A stretch of DNA of 64,000 nucleotides from an uncultured Eudoraea sp. (GCA_947258555.1 CAMYJF010000009.1:1-64000); one strand, 5' to 3'. Positions 39,651 to 49,144 are shown, counted from the first letter of the stretch. A program made the numbers and translations. Notes: generated by a model from the sequence alone, not told the origin.

Positions 39651-40737
39651 ATGAGAAAAATAATCCTTGCTATTCTTGGCGTCTTGCTTATCGTTGCTGC
39701 CTATTTTGGGGCTAAAGCCATTTCAGATAGTAAAACCACGCCCAGGGCGAGACCTGAAAAAGCGGTCAAAACGGTTTTTGTAGACACGGTTAGAAATAAG
39801 CTGGTGCCCATCCTGGTGCCGGCCAATGGGAATCTTGTAGCACGTCAACGATTAGAGTTGTTCGCTGAGGTGCAGGGAGTTTTCCTGCCATCTAATAAAC
39901 TGTTCAGACCCGGGCAACGCTACCGAAAAGGAGAAGCTATTATACGTATAAATTCTGCAGAATATGCAGCTTCAGTGCAGTCGGCAAAAAGTAATTTGTA
40001 CAACCAGATAACATCTGTCATGCCGGATCTCCGGCTCGACTATCCGGACATCTATCCCAAATGGGCTGCTTATCTCCAGAGTTTCGACCTGGAAAATACT
40101 ACACCTAAATTACCCAGCCTTGATTCTGACCAGGAGAAATTCTTTATTACCGGTCGTGGGATCCTGACGAGCTATTACAATGTAAAGAACCTGGAACAGC
40201 GATTGTCAAAATTTGGTCACCGAGGGCACCTTGGTTCGCGGGGGTCAAAAACTAGGGGAATTTATCAATACAGATCGCTATGAGCTTGAAGTGGCCCTTA
40301 GCAAGAAATTTAGTGATCTGCTGCAAATAGGGCGGCAAGTAGATTTGACCAACCTTGAAAAAACACAGACCTATACCGGTACTGTTAGCCGGGTCAATAG
40401 TAAAGTAGAACAGGCTTCACAGACCGTTAAGGCTTTTATTGATGTAAGTCACCCCGACTTAAAAGAAGGGATGTATCTGGAAGCCAACCTATTGGCCAGA
40501 GATGAAACAAATGCCCTTCAAATAGATCGCAGCCTACTCCTCGAAAACGACAAGATCTTTGTTGTTCGTGATTCTATACTCGACCTGATCGATGTGACAC
40601 CGGTGTATTTTACAAATGAGAATGTAGTACTCAAAGGCGTACCAGAGGGACTAACAATTGTTTCTAAACCTGTTGTCGGTGCCTATGCCGGTATGTTAGT
40701 CAAGATTTATCAAGAGAATACTTCCAAAACACAATAA
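39651..40737 (+). pseudogene. RND efflux periplasmic adaptor (HlyD/AcrA type), frame broken
   Basis: The adaptor reads in one frame from the ATG at 39651 (membrane anchor MRKIILAILGVLLIVAAYFG, then LEVQG-like lipoyl half) to about 40214 (LEQRLSKF). It continues in the +1 frame from about 40213 (VTEGTLVRGGQKLGEFINTDRYELEVALSK) to 40737. Between the halves the usual APFDG-type strand of the lipoyl domain is missing, so a deletion of some tens of nt with a frame change is likely. The first frame stops at 40283. Either the gene is inactivated or the assembly has an error here. The partner pump genes downstream are intact. Confidence 0.8.
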
Positions 40738-40739
40738 CC

Positions 40740-43700
40740 ATGCGAAAGGTCATTGCCTATTTTATAAAATATCATGTGGCTGTTGATGTCATTATCATCG
40801 CCTTTTTCATTTTTGGGATTTTTGGAGCGAAATCCTTAAAATCTTCCTTTTTCCCACTTTCAGAGTCCAAGAATATCCTGGTCAATATCGCTTACCCGGG
40901 GGCTTCTCCACAAGAGGTTGAAGAAGGCATCGTCCTGAAGATCGAAGATAACCTGAAAGGGTTGCAAGGGGTAGACCGGGTAACCTCTACTTCCCGGGAG
41001 AACAGCGGTTCCATCAATGTAGAGATCGAGCAAGGACGGGATATAGATTTTATGCTTCTGGAAGTCAAGAACGCCGTTGATCGGGTGCCTACTTTCCCTT
41101 CGGGAATGGAACCTTTGGTGGTATCTAAACTGGAAGCCGTAAGACAGACGATCAGTTTTGCCGTCAGCGGTACAGATGTGCCCCTGGTCACCTTAAAACA
41201 AATAGGCAGGCAGATCGAAAATGATTTAAGGGCTATTGACGGGATCTCGCAGATCAACATATCCGGATATCCGGAAGAGGAGATCGAGATCGCATTGGAT
41301 GAAAACAGCCTGCTCGCATTTGAAATTTCCTTCAACGAAGTGGCACAAGCGGTGGGAAATGCCAATATCCTGGTTACGGGGGGTAATATAAAGACCAATG
41401 CGGAAGAGTATCTTATTCGTGCCAACAACCGATCGTATTATGGGGAGGAGCTCAGCAATTTGATCATCCGGGCCGATGCTTCAGGGCGTACTGTACGTTT
41501 AAAAGATGTAGCTATTGTTCGGGATCGCTTCTCGGAAACACCCAACACCTCCTTTTTCAATGGTAATCTTTCGGTTAATACAACCATAACCAGCACAAAT
41601 ACAGAAGATCTTATTTCCTCGGCGGAGAAAGTGAAAGAGTACATTGAAGATTTTAATGTGCAGTATAATAATGTTCAGTTGAATGTGGTCAGTGACCTCT
41701 CTAATACCCTGACGCAACGAACCCAACTCCTTACTGAAAATGCGATCATGGGGATGGTCCTGGTTCTGATCTTCCTTTCCCTTTTTCTAAATACACGATT
41801 GGCATTCTGGGTGGCCTTTGGCCTTCCTATCGCATTTTTGGGGATGTTCGTATTTGCCCCGCTATTCAATGTAACGATCAATGTATTGTCCCTCTTTGGG
41901 ATGATCATTGTGATCGGTATCCTGGTAGATGACGGGATCGTGATCGCTGAAAATATCTATCAACACTATGAACGGGGTAAAAGTCCGACACAAGCGGCCA
42001 TAGATGGCACCATGGAAGTGATCCCACCCATTGTTTCGGCCATTATAACAACCATCTTGGCCTTTTCTATATTCCTTTTCCTCGACGGCCGGATAGGTGA
42101 CTTTTTTGGCGAAGTATCTGTGATCGTGATCCTGACACTTGTCGTTTCCCTGGTTGAAGCCCTTATCATCCTGCCTGCCCACCTGGCGAGGTCCAAAGCA
42201 CTTCAGCCAAAAAAAGATAAAGAAGCTAAGGGTATTGCGGCCGTTTTTGGGAAGTTGCGAATAATTAATAAATGGGGCGACGGTTTTATGGCCTGGATGC
42301 GTGACAACCTTTACAGCCCAACCATTCGCTTTGCCCTGGAAAATAAAATACTGGCCTTTGCTGTTTTTCTTGGCGCCCTTATCCTCACATTTGGCTCTAT
42401 AGGCGGAGGGATCATCAGAACTTCTTTCTTCCCCAGGATAGCAAGCGACCGTGTTGCGATCGAATTACAGATGCCAAATGGCACGAACGAAGTTCTCACA
42501 GATTCGATCATCACCATGATCGAATCCAAGGCTAAATTGGTCAACGAGGAGCTTACAGAAGAATACCTGAAAGGGACAGATAAGGTCTTGTTTGAAAATA
42601 TGATCAAAACCGTGGGCCCCGGTTCTTCCGCGGCTACCTTAGTGATCAATCTACTACCGGGGGAGGAACGACCCGATGCGGTTCGCTCTGATATGGTCAC
42701 CAGCCGACTCAGGGAGAAAGTAGGCCCCGTCTTTGGGGCAGAAAGCCTTGTTTACGGTTCAGGAGGAAATTTTGGCGGGGATCCCGTATCAGTCTCTTTG
42801 CTTGGAAACAATATAACGGAATTAAAGTCGGCCAAACGCGAACTTAAGACGGCACTCGAAGATAACAGTCTGCTAAAAGATATTTCTGATAACGATCCGG
42901 CCGGTATTAAGGAAATTCGATTAGAACTAAAAGAGAATGCCTATTTACTGGGTCTGGATCTTAGAGCTGTCATGAACCAGGTACGTGCCGGTTTCTTTGG
43001 GACACAGGCGCAGAGATTCCAGCGTGGACAGGATGAGATACGGGTATGGGTACGATATGATCGAAAGAATCGATCTTCGATCTCCGACCTGGATGATATG
43101 CGTATCCTTACACCCAATGGTCAACGGATTCCCTTAGCTGAGATCGCTAGCTATACTATACAGCGTGGCGATGTAGCTATCAATCATTTGGATGGTCGGC
43201 GTGAGATCCAGTTATCTGCAGACCTTAAAAATGCGGAAACTACCTCGGCCACAGATATCATGGGATGGATACAGAACGATGTCATGCCGGATATCCAATC
43301 AAAATACCCCACTGTTACTGCCTCCTACGAAGGGCAGAACAGGGAGGCGGGTAAATTGCTGGGATCCTTGAATAAAGTTGGTTTTACGGTTCTTTTCCTG
43401 ATCTATGTAACGATCGCATTTACCTTTCGAAGTTTCAGTCAGCCTTTACTACTCATATTACTGGTACCCTTCAGTCTTACGGCAGTTGCATGGGGCCATT
43501 GGGTGCATGGATTTCCCATTAATATCCTCTCATTATTAGGCATCATCGCTCTGATCGGTATTATGGTAAATGATGGCCTGGTGCTGATCAGTAAATTCAA
43601 CCGTAACCTGAGGGAAGGACTAACTTTTGACGATGCGATCTATGAAGCCGGCAGGTCTCGATTCCGTGCTATCTTCCTTACGTCCTTAACAACGATAGCA

Positions 43701-44024
43701 GGTCTTGCACCTCTGTTGCTTGAAAAAAGCAGGCAGGCACAATTCTTAAAGCCTATGGCGATCTCGATCGCTTATGGAATCGGTTTTGCCACCTTCCTGA
43801 CCTTGATCATGTTGCCTATTTTTCTTGCTTTCAGTAACAAGGTAAAGGTAGGGTCCAAATGGTTAAAAACTGGGAAAGCGGTAACTAAGGAAGAGGTGGA
43901 GCGTACGATCAAGGAACGGCACGAAGAGATTATGCTGGAGCGTGAGACTGGGGGATCCCTGAATGAGGTCAAGAGGGTTTCAGAAATGACACAAAAAGCG
44001 ATTACAGAACATACAGAGGGGTAA
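40740..44024 (+). CDS. RND family efflux pump, inner-membrane transporter
   Basis: 1094 aa, AcrB/MdtB-like. Twelve membrane helices lie in the usual 1+5+1+5 pattern with two large periplasmic loops. The proton-relay acidic pair is in ILVDDGIVIAENI (TM4). Further family motifs are FPSGMEPLVV, YPGASPQEVEEGIV near the N-terminus, and GIMVNDGLVLISKFNR in the C-terminal half. The C-terminal cytoplasmic tail is long and charged. It starts 2 nt after the disrupted adaptor and is followed by the tolC-like gene after 5 nt. Substrates unknown. Confidence 0.94.
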   Translation: MRKVIAYFIKYHVAVDVIIIAFFIFGIFGAKSLKSSFFPLSESKNILVNIAYPGASPQEVEEGIVLKIEDNLKGLQGVDRVTSTSRENSGSINVEIEQGRDIDFMLLEVKNAVDRVPTFPSGMEPLVVSKLEAVRQTISFAVSGTDVPLVTLKQIGRQIENDLRAIDGISQINISGYPEEEIEIALDENSLLAFEISFNEVAQAVGNANILVTGGNIKTNAEEYLIRANNRSYYGEELSNLIIRADASGRTVRLKDVAIVRDRFSETPNTSFFNGNLSVNTTITSTNTEDLISSAEKVKEYIEDFNVQYNNVQLNVVSDLSNTLTQRTQLLTENAIMGMVLVLIFLSLFLNTRLAFWVAFGLPIAFLGMFVFAPLFNVTINVLSLFGMIIVIGILVDDGIVIAENIYQHYERGKSPTQAAIDGTMEVIPPIVSAIITTILAFSIFLFLDGRIGDFFGEVSVIVILTLVVSLVEALIILPAHLARSKALQPKKDKEAKGIAAVFGKLRIINKWGDGFMAWMRDNLYSPTIRFALENKILAFAVFLGALILTFGSIGGGIIRTSFFPRIASDRVAIELQMPNGTNEVLTDSIITMIESKAKLVNEELTEEYLKGTDKVLFENMIKTVGPGSSAATLVINLLPGEERPDAVRSDMVTSRLREKVGPVFGAESLVYGSGGNFGGDPVSVSLLGNNITELKSAKRELKTALEDNSLLKDISDNDPAGIKEIRLELKENAYLLGLDLRAVMNQVRAGFFGTQAQRFQRGQDEIRVWVRYDRKNRSSISDLDDMRILTPNGQRIPLAEIASYTIQRGDVAINHLDGRREIQLSADLKNAETTSATDIMGWIQNDVMPDIQSKYPTVTASYEGQNREAGKLLGSLNKVGFTVLFLIYVTIAFTFRSFSQPLLLILLVPFSLTAVAWGHWVHGFPINILSLLGIIALIGIMVNDGLVLISKFNRNLREGLTFDDAIYEAGRSRFRAIFLTSLTTIAGLAPLLLEKSRQAQFLKPMAISIAYGIGFATFLTLIMLPIFLAFSNKVKVGSKWLKTGKAVTKEEVERTIKERHEEIMLERETGGSLNEVKRVSEMTQKAITEHTEG

Positions 44025-44029
44025 AGACT

Positions 44030-45376
44030 ATGAGATCAATTATATTATTAACACTGGCAATATTGAGCTTGCAAACTGCAATAGGCCAGGATTCACTCCT
44101 CACACGCGAAGCGGCAATTGAGCTGACCCTTGAGAATAATTTTGGCATAGCCATCGCAAAAAACCAGGTGGCTATTGCAGAAAATAACCAGAGCATATTA
44201 AACTCCGGTTTTCTTCCCGTACTTACGGCCTCAGGAGGTGCAAATTATAACCGGGACGACTCCGTGATCGAATTCCCGGGACAATTCCTGGAAAATGGAG
44301 ATCCCAGGCCTGATGCAACCCTAGACCAGGCAGAATCGCAACGGTATAATGGGGGTCTTTCGGTGAATTATACACTATTCGATGGGCTTGGTCGACTTTA
44401 CAATTATCGAAGTCTCAAAGAGCAATATGATCTTACAGAATTGCAGGCTCGGGAAACCATAGAGAACACGTTGTTACAATTGTTCAGTGTTTACTTTGAA
44501 GTAGCCAGGCTCACAGAAAATGAATTCTTGTTATCGAGTGCTTTAGATGTATCACTAGACCGTATACGGCGCGCAGATTATGCCTTTGAATACGGACAGA
44601 ATACAAAGCTGGATGTTTTGAATGCCAGGGTGGATGCTACTAATGACAGCATTAATCTATTAAATGCCCGGGAGGAATTGCTTAATTCCAAGCGTGACCT
44701 GAATGTCGTACTTAACAGAGGCCTGGGCTCGCCTGTTGCTGTGGATACAGTCGTCCGTTTTATCTCGCGACTTGAATTGGAAGCCTATTTGGAGGAAGCT
44801 AAAGAGAAGAATGTAGTGCTATTGCAAACCGAAAAGAACGCGAAGATCAATGCCTATGATATTAAAGTGAGTCGCTCCGGGTATTTACCAACGGTCGGAC
44901 TTACCGGCACCTATGGCTGGAATCTCAATCAAAGTGCTCAATCGGCATTCTTTCCCGGTATCAATAACGAGACTTGGAACTTTGGCCTTGGTGCCAGCCT
45001 GACCTGGAATTTATTCGATGGGGGGAGTACTTCCGTTCGGGTCAGAAATGCTAAGATCGCTTATGAGAACCAGGAATTGTTGAATGAGCAAATTACCCTA
45101 GAGGTAGAACGTGATATAGCCAATGCACGGACCATTTACGAAAACCGACTGGCCATTTTCCATATCCAGGAACAGAATGTGGTCACCAACCAGAACAATT
45201 TTGAACGCTCACGGGAAGAATATCAACTGGGTAGGATCTCCTCCATAGAATTTCGCCTTGCACAGGTAAATTTACTCAATGCGCAGACGAGTAAAAACCT
45301 GGCAAAGTATAACGCCAAACTTGCCGAGCTCCAGCTCTTACAACTCACAGGGCAGCTGCTAAACATACCGATATAA
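44030..45376 (+). CDS. TolC family outer-membrane efflux protein
   Basis: 448 aa outer-membrane channel. The signal peptide ends near residue 20 (TAIGQ). Two repeated OEP units are recognised by LTREAAIELTLENNFGIAIAKNQVAIAENNQ and GLSVNYTLFDGLGRLYNYRSLKEQYD, and later by GASLTWNLFDGGSTSVRVRNAKIAYENQ and SREEYQLGRISSIEFRLAQVNLLNAQ. Long helices with Asn/Gln-rich heptads are typical of the TolC tunnel. It completes the MarR-adaptor-RND-TolC set. Confidence 0.94.
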   Translation: MRSIILLTLAILSLQTAIGQDSLLTREAAIELTLENNFGIAIAKNQVAIAENNQSILNSGFLPVLTASGGANYNRDDSVIEFPGQFLENGDPRPDATLDQAESQRYNGGLSVNYTLFDGLGRLYNYRSLKEQYDLTELQARETIENTLLQLFSVYFEVARLTENEFLLSSALDVSLDRIRRADYAFEYGQNTKLDVLNARVDATNDSINLLNAREELLNSKRDLNVVLNRGLGSPVAVDTVVRFISRLELEAYLEEAKEKNVVLLQTEKNAKINAYDIKVSRSGYLPTVGLTGTYGWNLNQSAQSAFFPGINNETWNFGLGASLTWNLFDGGSTSVRVRNAKIAYENQELLNEQITLEVERDIANARTIYENRLAIFHIQEQNVVTNQNNFERSREEYQLGRISSIEFRLAQVNLLNAQTSKNLAKYNAKLAELQLLQLTGQLLNIPI

Positions 45377-45380
45377 TTCA

Positions 45381-45560
45381 ATGATCGAGCATCATTTCCA
45401 ATGTCCGTATTGCTGGCAAGATATTTCAGTATTGCTCGACCCCTCTATTCCTAAGCAGACATATATTGAGGATTGTGAGGTCTGTTGCAACCCCATTCGT
45501 TTTGAAGTGCAGTTTAAAGGTCAGGATTTGATCGGATTTGAGGTAGGGCAGATGGATTGA
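45381..45560 (+). CDS. CPXCG-motif cysteine-rich small protein
   Basis: A 59-aa protein beginning MIEHHFQCPYCWQDI, with YIEDCEVCCNPI in the middle. Cys8, Cys11, Cys32 and Cys35/36 form a probable zinc ribbon, the hallmark of the CPXCG cysteine-rich family found in many Gram-negative genomes. It starts 4 nt after the tolC-like stop, so it may be co-transcribed, although its role is unknown. No signal peptide is present, so it is probably cytosolic. Confidence 0.82.
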   Translation: MIEHHFQCPYCWQDISVLLDPSIPKQTYIEDCEVCCNPIRFEVQFKGQDLIGFEVGQMD

Positions 45561-45779
45561 ATTTGGTTAAGGATTCTTTTCTCGCTTTGCTCGAAAAGGG
45601 ACCAACCCCTTAAGCGCCATATATCAGGCCGTTCAGCACCTTTTGTAACACTAGTTACATTCAAGCCTTCATTTTAACACTAAATTCCCACGGAACTACA
45701 ATAGTGAATTGCGCAGCAACTCCTATAGGATGAATCCGAATTGTGGCGTAATTGCCAAAATAATCGTAGAAACTAAATC
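45561..45779. other. Intergenic stretch holding one palindromic repeat
   Basis: No gene seen. It holds the hairpin at 45576-45598 and an A/T-rich lead-in to the following gene. No clear promoter was recognised. Confidence 0.5.
45576..45598. repeat. Palindromic intergenic repeat, copy 1
   Basis: CTTTTC, an 11-nt loop (TCGCTTTGCTC) and GAAAAG form a hairpin. A second copy with the same layout, preceded by the same GGATT, is at 46517-46539. Confidence 0.55.
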
Positions 45780-46472
45780 ATGAAGAAGAATTTCGAAACA
45801 AGGGTAACCGGTTGGTTCTTTATCGCCGCTGCCCTATTGCTTTGGGTGGGATGGGCCCTTTCCCCGCACCATATTGAAGAATATATTAAAAGTGAAGATT
45901 TTATAGCCATTGGTGAGGATGTATGGTATTGGATCTGGATGTTCCGAGTGCACATATTTGGTTGGGTAGCACTGGCTGTTTCCCTATTTGCCTTGATATC
46001 GGTAGCTTCAAAAAAGCCTTTTGGAGTGTTGATATTGCCTGGTGCAGGAATGGTGGTCGCTGGAAGCTTGATCCTGGCCATTGCCTCCGCATTCTACTAT
46101 AATTTTGGCGCCTGGGGCGTTGGGAAAACTATGGGTAAATCCCCCGAAGAGATCCAGCAGTTCATGGATAGTATACTTTATACCAACCAATATGTTACCT
46201 GTTTTGTCAGGTTTGGCCGGGTATTTTCCGGGGTCGGACTCGTTATCTTAGGGGCAGGTTTGGTAAAATGGAAGATCGTGAAAGTATGGCTAGGTTGGTT
46301 TACCGTAGTACTGGGATTGGCAGCCATGGGTATCGTAATGCTTATTCCGGAACACTGGGAGATCTATAAGCCCGTTTTCCATACAAAAGTTTTATGGTCA
46401 CTAGCAATGGGGGTAGTCCTTCTAATGTATGGCGTTAATCTGCCAAAATTAGACTCATCTTCAGATCAGTAA
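45780..46472 (+). CDS. Hypothetical multi-pass membrane protein
   Basis: 230 aa with about six hydrophobic helices (near residues 10-28, 52-76, 82-104, 140-160, 165-187 and 203-220). No recognised motif; conserved-looking polar patches include FRVHIFGWVAL and YTNQYVTCFVRFGR. It is alone on the plus strand with hairpin-rich gaps on both sides. Function unknown. Confidence 0.7.
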   Translation: MKKNFETRVTGWFFIAAALLLWVGWALSPHHIEEYIKSEDFIAIGEDVWYWIWMFRVHIFGWVALAVSLFALISVASKKPFGVLILPGAGMVVAGSLILAIASAFYYNFGAWGVGKTMGKSPEEIQQFMDSILYTNQYVTCFVRFGRVFSGVGLVILGAGLVKWKIVKVWLGWFTVVLGLAAMGIVMLIPEHWEIYKPVFHTKVLWSLAMGVVLLMYGVNLPKLDSSSDQ

Positions 46473-46516
46473 GGGTTTCAAGCCGAATAGAATCTTAATT
46501 TAATGTTGACAGGATT

Positions 46517-46539
46517 GCTTTCTCACTTCGTTCGAAAGC
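46517..46539. repeat. Palindromic intergenic repeat, copy 2
   Basis: GCTTTC, loop TCACTTCGTTC, GAAAGC. The stem carries compensating changes relative to copy 1 at 45576-45598, while the loop pattern is kept. Confidence 0.55.
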
Positions 46540-46558
46540 GGCCTAAAGGGAGGTGCTT

Positions 46559-46600
46559 ACTAGCAAAGCCGCATTGGCTTCGCCAATCTAGTGGCTTTTC
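46559..46600. repeat. Nested hairpin, inverted copy of the tRNA 3' flank
   Basis: An inner hairpin ATTGGC-TTC-GCCAAT is enclosed by AAAGCC/GGCTTT and ACTAG/CTAGT. The first 14 nt, ACTAGCAAAGCCGC, recur inverted at 46661-46674, at the end of the tRNA gene and its terminator. It could terminate the upstream plus-strand gene (GGCTTTTCT). Confidence 0.5.
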
Positions 46601-46606
46601 TATGTC

Positions 46607-46631
46607 CAATCCTCGAGCAAGCTCAGGATTG
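46607..46631. repeat. Palindrome CAATCCT...AGGATTG
   Basis: CAATCCT, one bulged C, GAGC, a 2-nt loop, GCTC and AGGATTG form an 11-bp hairpin between the nested repeat and the tRNA terminator. Confidence 0.5.
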
Positions 46632-46637
46632 TCCATT

Positions 46638-46668
46638 AAAAAAGCCGCCAACTTACGTTAGCGGCTTT
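46638..46668 (-). terminator. Terminator of the tRNA gene
   Basis: On the minus strand AAAGCCGC, a 12-nt loop and GCGGCTTT are followed by further T residues, directly downstream of the tRNA. Confidence 0.8.
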
Positions 46669-46673
46669 GCTAG

Positions 46674-46746
<73 letters not shown>

Positions 46747-46769
46747 GTGTCTCTTTTTAAGGGCGGCGC

Positions 46770-46808
46770 GCCCTCCGTAGCGATGGCTCAGCCATTGCGT
46801 AGGAGGGC
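46770..46808. repeat. Long imperfect palindrome upstream of tRNA-fMet
   Basis: GCCCTCC...ATGGCT and AGCCAT...GGAGGGC pair across 39 nt with a central mismatched patch. It lies 24 nt upstream of the tRNA 5' end, so it may affect tRNA transcription or end an antisense transcript. Confidence 0.5.
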
Positions 46809-46870
46809 AAATATACAACGGTTTAGCGGTATATTCCAAGAATGACCGGGGCTATTTTGAAAACCCAAGA

Positions 46871-46899
46871 TTGTAGTCGACCTAAATTCCATAACTTCG
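46871..46899 (+). promoter_or_regulatory. Candidate promoter of the AGCS symporter gene
   Basis: TTG (46871-46873), an 18-nt spacer and TAACTTCG (46892-46899, one mismatch to TAnnTTTG). It ends 9 nt before the ATG at 46909. Confidence 0.4.
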
Positions 46900-46908
46900 G
46901 GCACTAAT

Positions 46909-48273
46909 ATGGATGTAATAAACGACTTCATTACCACCCTGCTTCCCTATACAGAGTGGCCCATGTTCATTCTTCTCATTGGTGGAGGTCTCTTCCTGGT
47001 TTTTTATTCGCGATTTGTGCCCTACCGTTTTTTCGGGCATGCTATTGCTATTACGGCAGGCAAGTATGATAATAAGTTGGCCAAAGGGGAAGTGAGCTCC
47101 TTCCAGGCGCTTTCGGCAGCTGTGGCAGCTACCGTGGGGTTGGGAAATATTTCCGGGGTAGCGATCGCCATTCATGATGGGGGTCCCGGTGTTGTTTTTT
47201 GGATCTGGATGACGGCCCTACTGGGCATGTGTATCAAATTTTATTCTTGTAGCCTATCTATCATGTACCGAGGTACAGACTCAGATGGAAAACTACAAGG
47301 CGGACCGATGTTCTACATCACCCAAGGTATGGGGAAAATGGCTAAGCCCCTGGCTACCTTCTTCAGTATTTTCGGCCTGGTCGGATTTCTGGGCGTCTTT
47401 ACAGCCAATCAGTTTACCGAAACATTTATGAGTGTGATCGAACCCCAAAATACAGTGTACGCTGCTAGTGAATTTAGCTGGAAACTGGGGATAGGGATCG
47501 CTTTAGCACTGATCACATCCTTTGTCATCTTTGGCGGCCTGACCAAGATCGCTAAAGTTGCCTCTGCTATCGTTCCTTTTATGGTCGTCCTTTATTTATT
47601 AGCCGTAGTGGTTGTCATGGGAATGAATCCTACAGAAATCATACCTGCTCTTAAAATGATATTAAGCGAAGCCTGGAATTTTGATACTGCCGTTACAGGC
47701 GGATTCTGGGGTCTCGTGATCATAGGGATCCGGCGTGCCATGTTCTCCAATGAAGCCGGATTGGGGAGTGCGCCCATGTATCACGGTCAGTCTAAAAATG
47801 ACGAACCGATCCGTGAAGGTTTGGTAGCCATGCTCGGACCGTTTATCGATACCATTATGGTATGCACATTCACCGCTGTAGTGATCATTCTGAGTGGGGC
47901 ATATCTAGAAGATTCGAGTGGGATCGTCATGACACTTTCTGCTTTTGAAACCTCTTTATTCAGCGTGGGAGATGATCTCCTCATGATCATAGTTACAGCC
48001 TTTGCGCTTTCTACTTTGTTCACTTATTCTTATTACGGGGTTAAGAGTTTATCCTTTCTGACCAATGCCAAGATCGGTCGAATGTACAATTGGTTTTTTG
48101 TGATCATGATCGTTTTTGCTGCAGTAGCCTCCCTGGAATTAGTAAAGAACCTGATCGATCTTTCTTATGCCTTAATGGTGATCCCCAATATGATCGCTGT
48201 ATTATACCTGGCTCCAAGAGTGAACCGGGCGATGAAGAAATACCTAAAGGAAAAGGCAGATGGAAAAGCATAA
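46909..48273 (+). CDS. Sodium:alanine/glycine symporter (AGCS family)
   Basis: 454 aa inner-membrane amino acid:cation symporter with about eleven helices. Family signatures are ALSAAVAATVGLGNISGVAIAIHDGGPGVVFWIWMTALLGMCIKFYSCSLSIMYR-like spans near residues 65-120, plus GGPMFYITQGMG and RRAMFSNEAGLGSAPMYHG. Substrate probably alanine or glycine, with Na+ as driver. It overlaps the start of era by 14 nt in a different frame. Confidence 0.93.
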   Translation: MDVINDFITTLLPYTEWPMFILLIGGGLFLVFYSRFVPYRFFGHAIAITAGKYDNKLAKGEVSSFQALSAAVAATVGLGNISGVAIAIHDGGPGVVFWIWMTALLGMCIKFYSCSLSIMYRGTDSDGKLQGGPMFYITQGMGKMAKPLATFFSIFGLVGFLGVFTANQFTETFMSVIEPQNTVYAASEFSWKLGIGIALALITSFVIFGGLTKIAKVASAIVPFMVVLYLLAVVVVMGMNPTEIIPALKMILSEAWNFDTAVTGGFWGLVIIGIRRAMFSNEAGLGSAPMYHGQSKNDEPIREGLVAMLGPFIDTIMVCTFTAVVIILSGAYLEDSSGIVMTLSAFETSLFSVGDDLLMIIVTAFALSTLFTYSYYGVKSLSFLTNAKIGRMYNWFFVIMIVFAAVASLELVKNLIDLSYALMVIPNMIAVLYLAPRVNRAMKKYLKEKADGKA

Positions 48274-49144
48274 GGCAGGTTTCGTCAATATAGTAGGCAA
48301 TCCCAATGTTGGGAAATCAACCTTAATGAATGCCCTGGTAGGGGAGAAATTATCCATTATTACATCCAAGGCGCAAACTACGCGACATCGGATACTAGGC
48401 ATCATAAACGGAGATGATTTCCAACTGGTATTGTCTGATACACCCGGAATCATAAAACCGGCCTACAAACTTCAGGAATCCATGATGGATTTTGTAAAAA
48501 ATGCGTTTGAAGATGCCGATATTTTACTCTATATGGTAGAGATCGGCGAGAAAACGCTGAAGGATGAAATTCTTTTCAAAAAGATCCAGAATAGTAAGGT
48601 TCCCGTCCTGTTGCTGATCAATAAAATAGACCTGGCCGACCAGGCACTGCTCGAGGATCAGGTTATGTATTGGAGTGAATTGTTGCCGAAAGTTGAGATA
48701 TATCCGATATCCGCATTACAAAACTTCAATGTAACTGTAGTCCTGGACCGTATTATAAGCCTGTTGCCCGAAAGTCCGCCATTCTTCCCTAAAGACCAGT
48801 TGACAGATAAACCGGAACGTTTTTTTGTCAATGAGGCCATTCGGGAAAAGATCTTAAAACACTATAAAAAGGAGATCCCTTATTCCGTGGAGATCGTCAC
48901 TGAAGAATTTTTTGAAGAAGAAAAGATAATCCGCATACGATCAATCATCCTTGTAGAAAGGGAGACGCAAAAGGGTATTCTTATCGGCCATAAAGGCAGT
49001 GCCTTAAAAAGGGTAGGGGTAGAAGCCAGAAAAGACCTGGAGGCTTTTTTTGAGAAACAGGTCTTTTTGGAATTAGTGGTTAAAGTGGCAAAAAATTGGC
49101 GAAACTTACCCGGACAATTACGAAGATTTGGTTATAAATCCTGA
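48260..49144 (+). CDS. era: GTPase Era
   Basis: 294 aa ribosome-assembly GTPase acting at the 3' end of 16S rRNA. The G domain shows G1 GNPNVGKST, G3 DTPGI and G4 NKID. The C-terminal KH domain carries the GHKGSALKRVG loop. It overlaps the upstream symporter gene by 14 nt, and its 3' end overlaps the convergent membrane-protein gene by 13 nt. Confidence 0.97.
   Translation: MEKHKAGFVNIVGNPNVGKSTLMNALVGEKLSIITSKAQTTRHRILGIINGDDFQLVLSDTPGIIKPAYKLQESMMDFVKNAFEDADILLYMVEIGEKTLKDEILFKKIQNSKVPVLLLINKIDLADQALLEDQVMYWSELLPKVEIYPISALQNFNVTVVLDRIISLLPESPPFFPKDQLTDKPERFFVNEAIREKILKHYKKEIPYSVEIVTEEFFEEEKIIRIRSIILVERETQKGILIGHKGSALKRVGVEARKDLEAFFEKQVFLELVVKVAKNWRNLPGQLRRFGYKS

Noticed and set aside
40200-40290. 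Programmed frameshift in the efflux adaptor
   Set aside because: A +1 change would be needed, no in-frame slippery heptamer is seen, and a conserved strand is missing, so a deletion or assembly error fits better. Not fully excluded.
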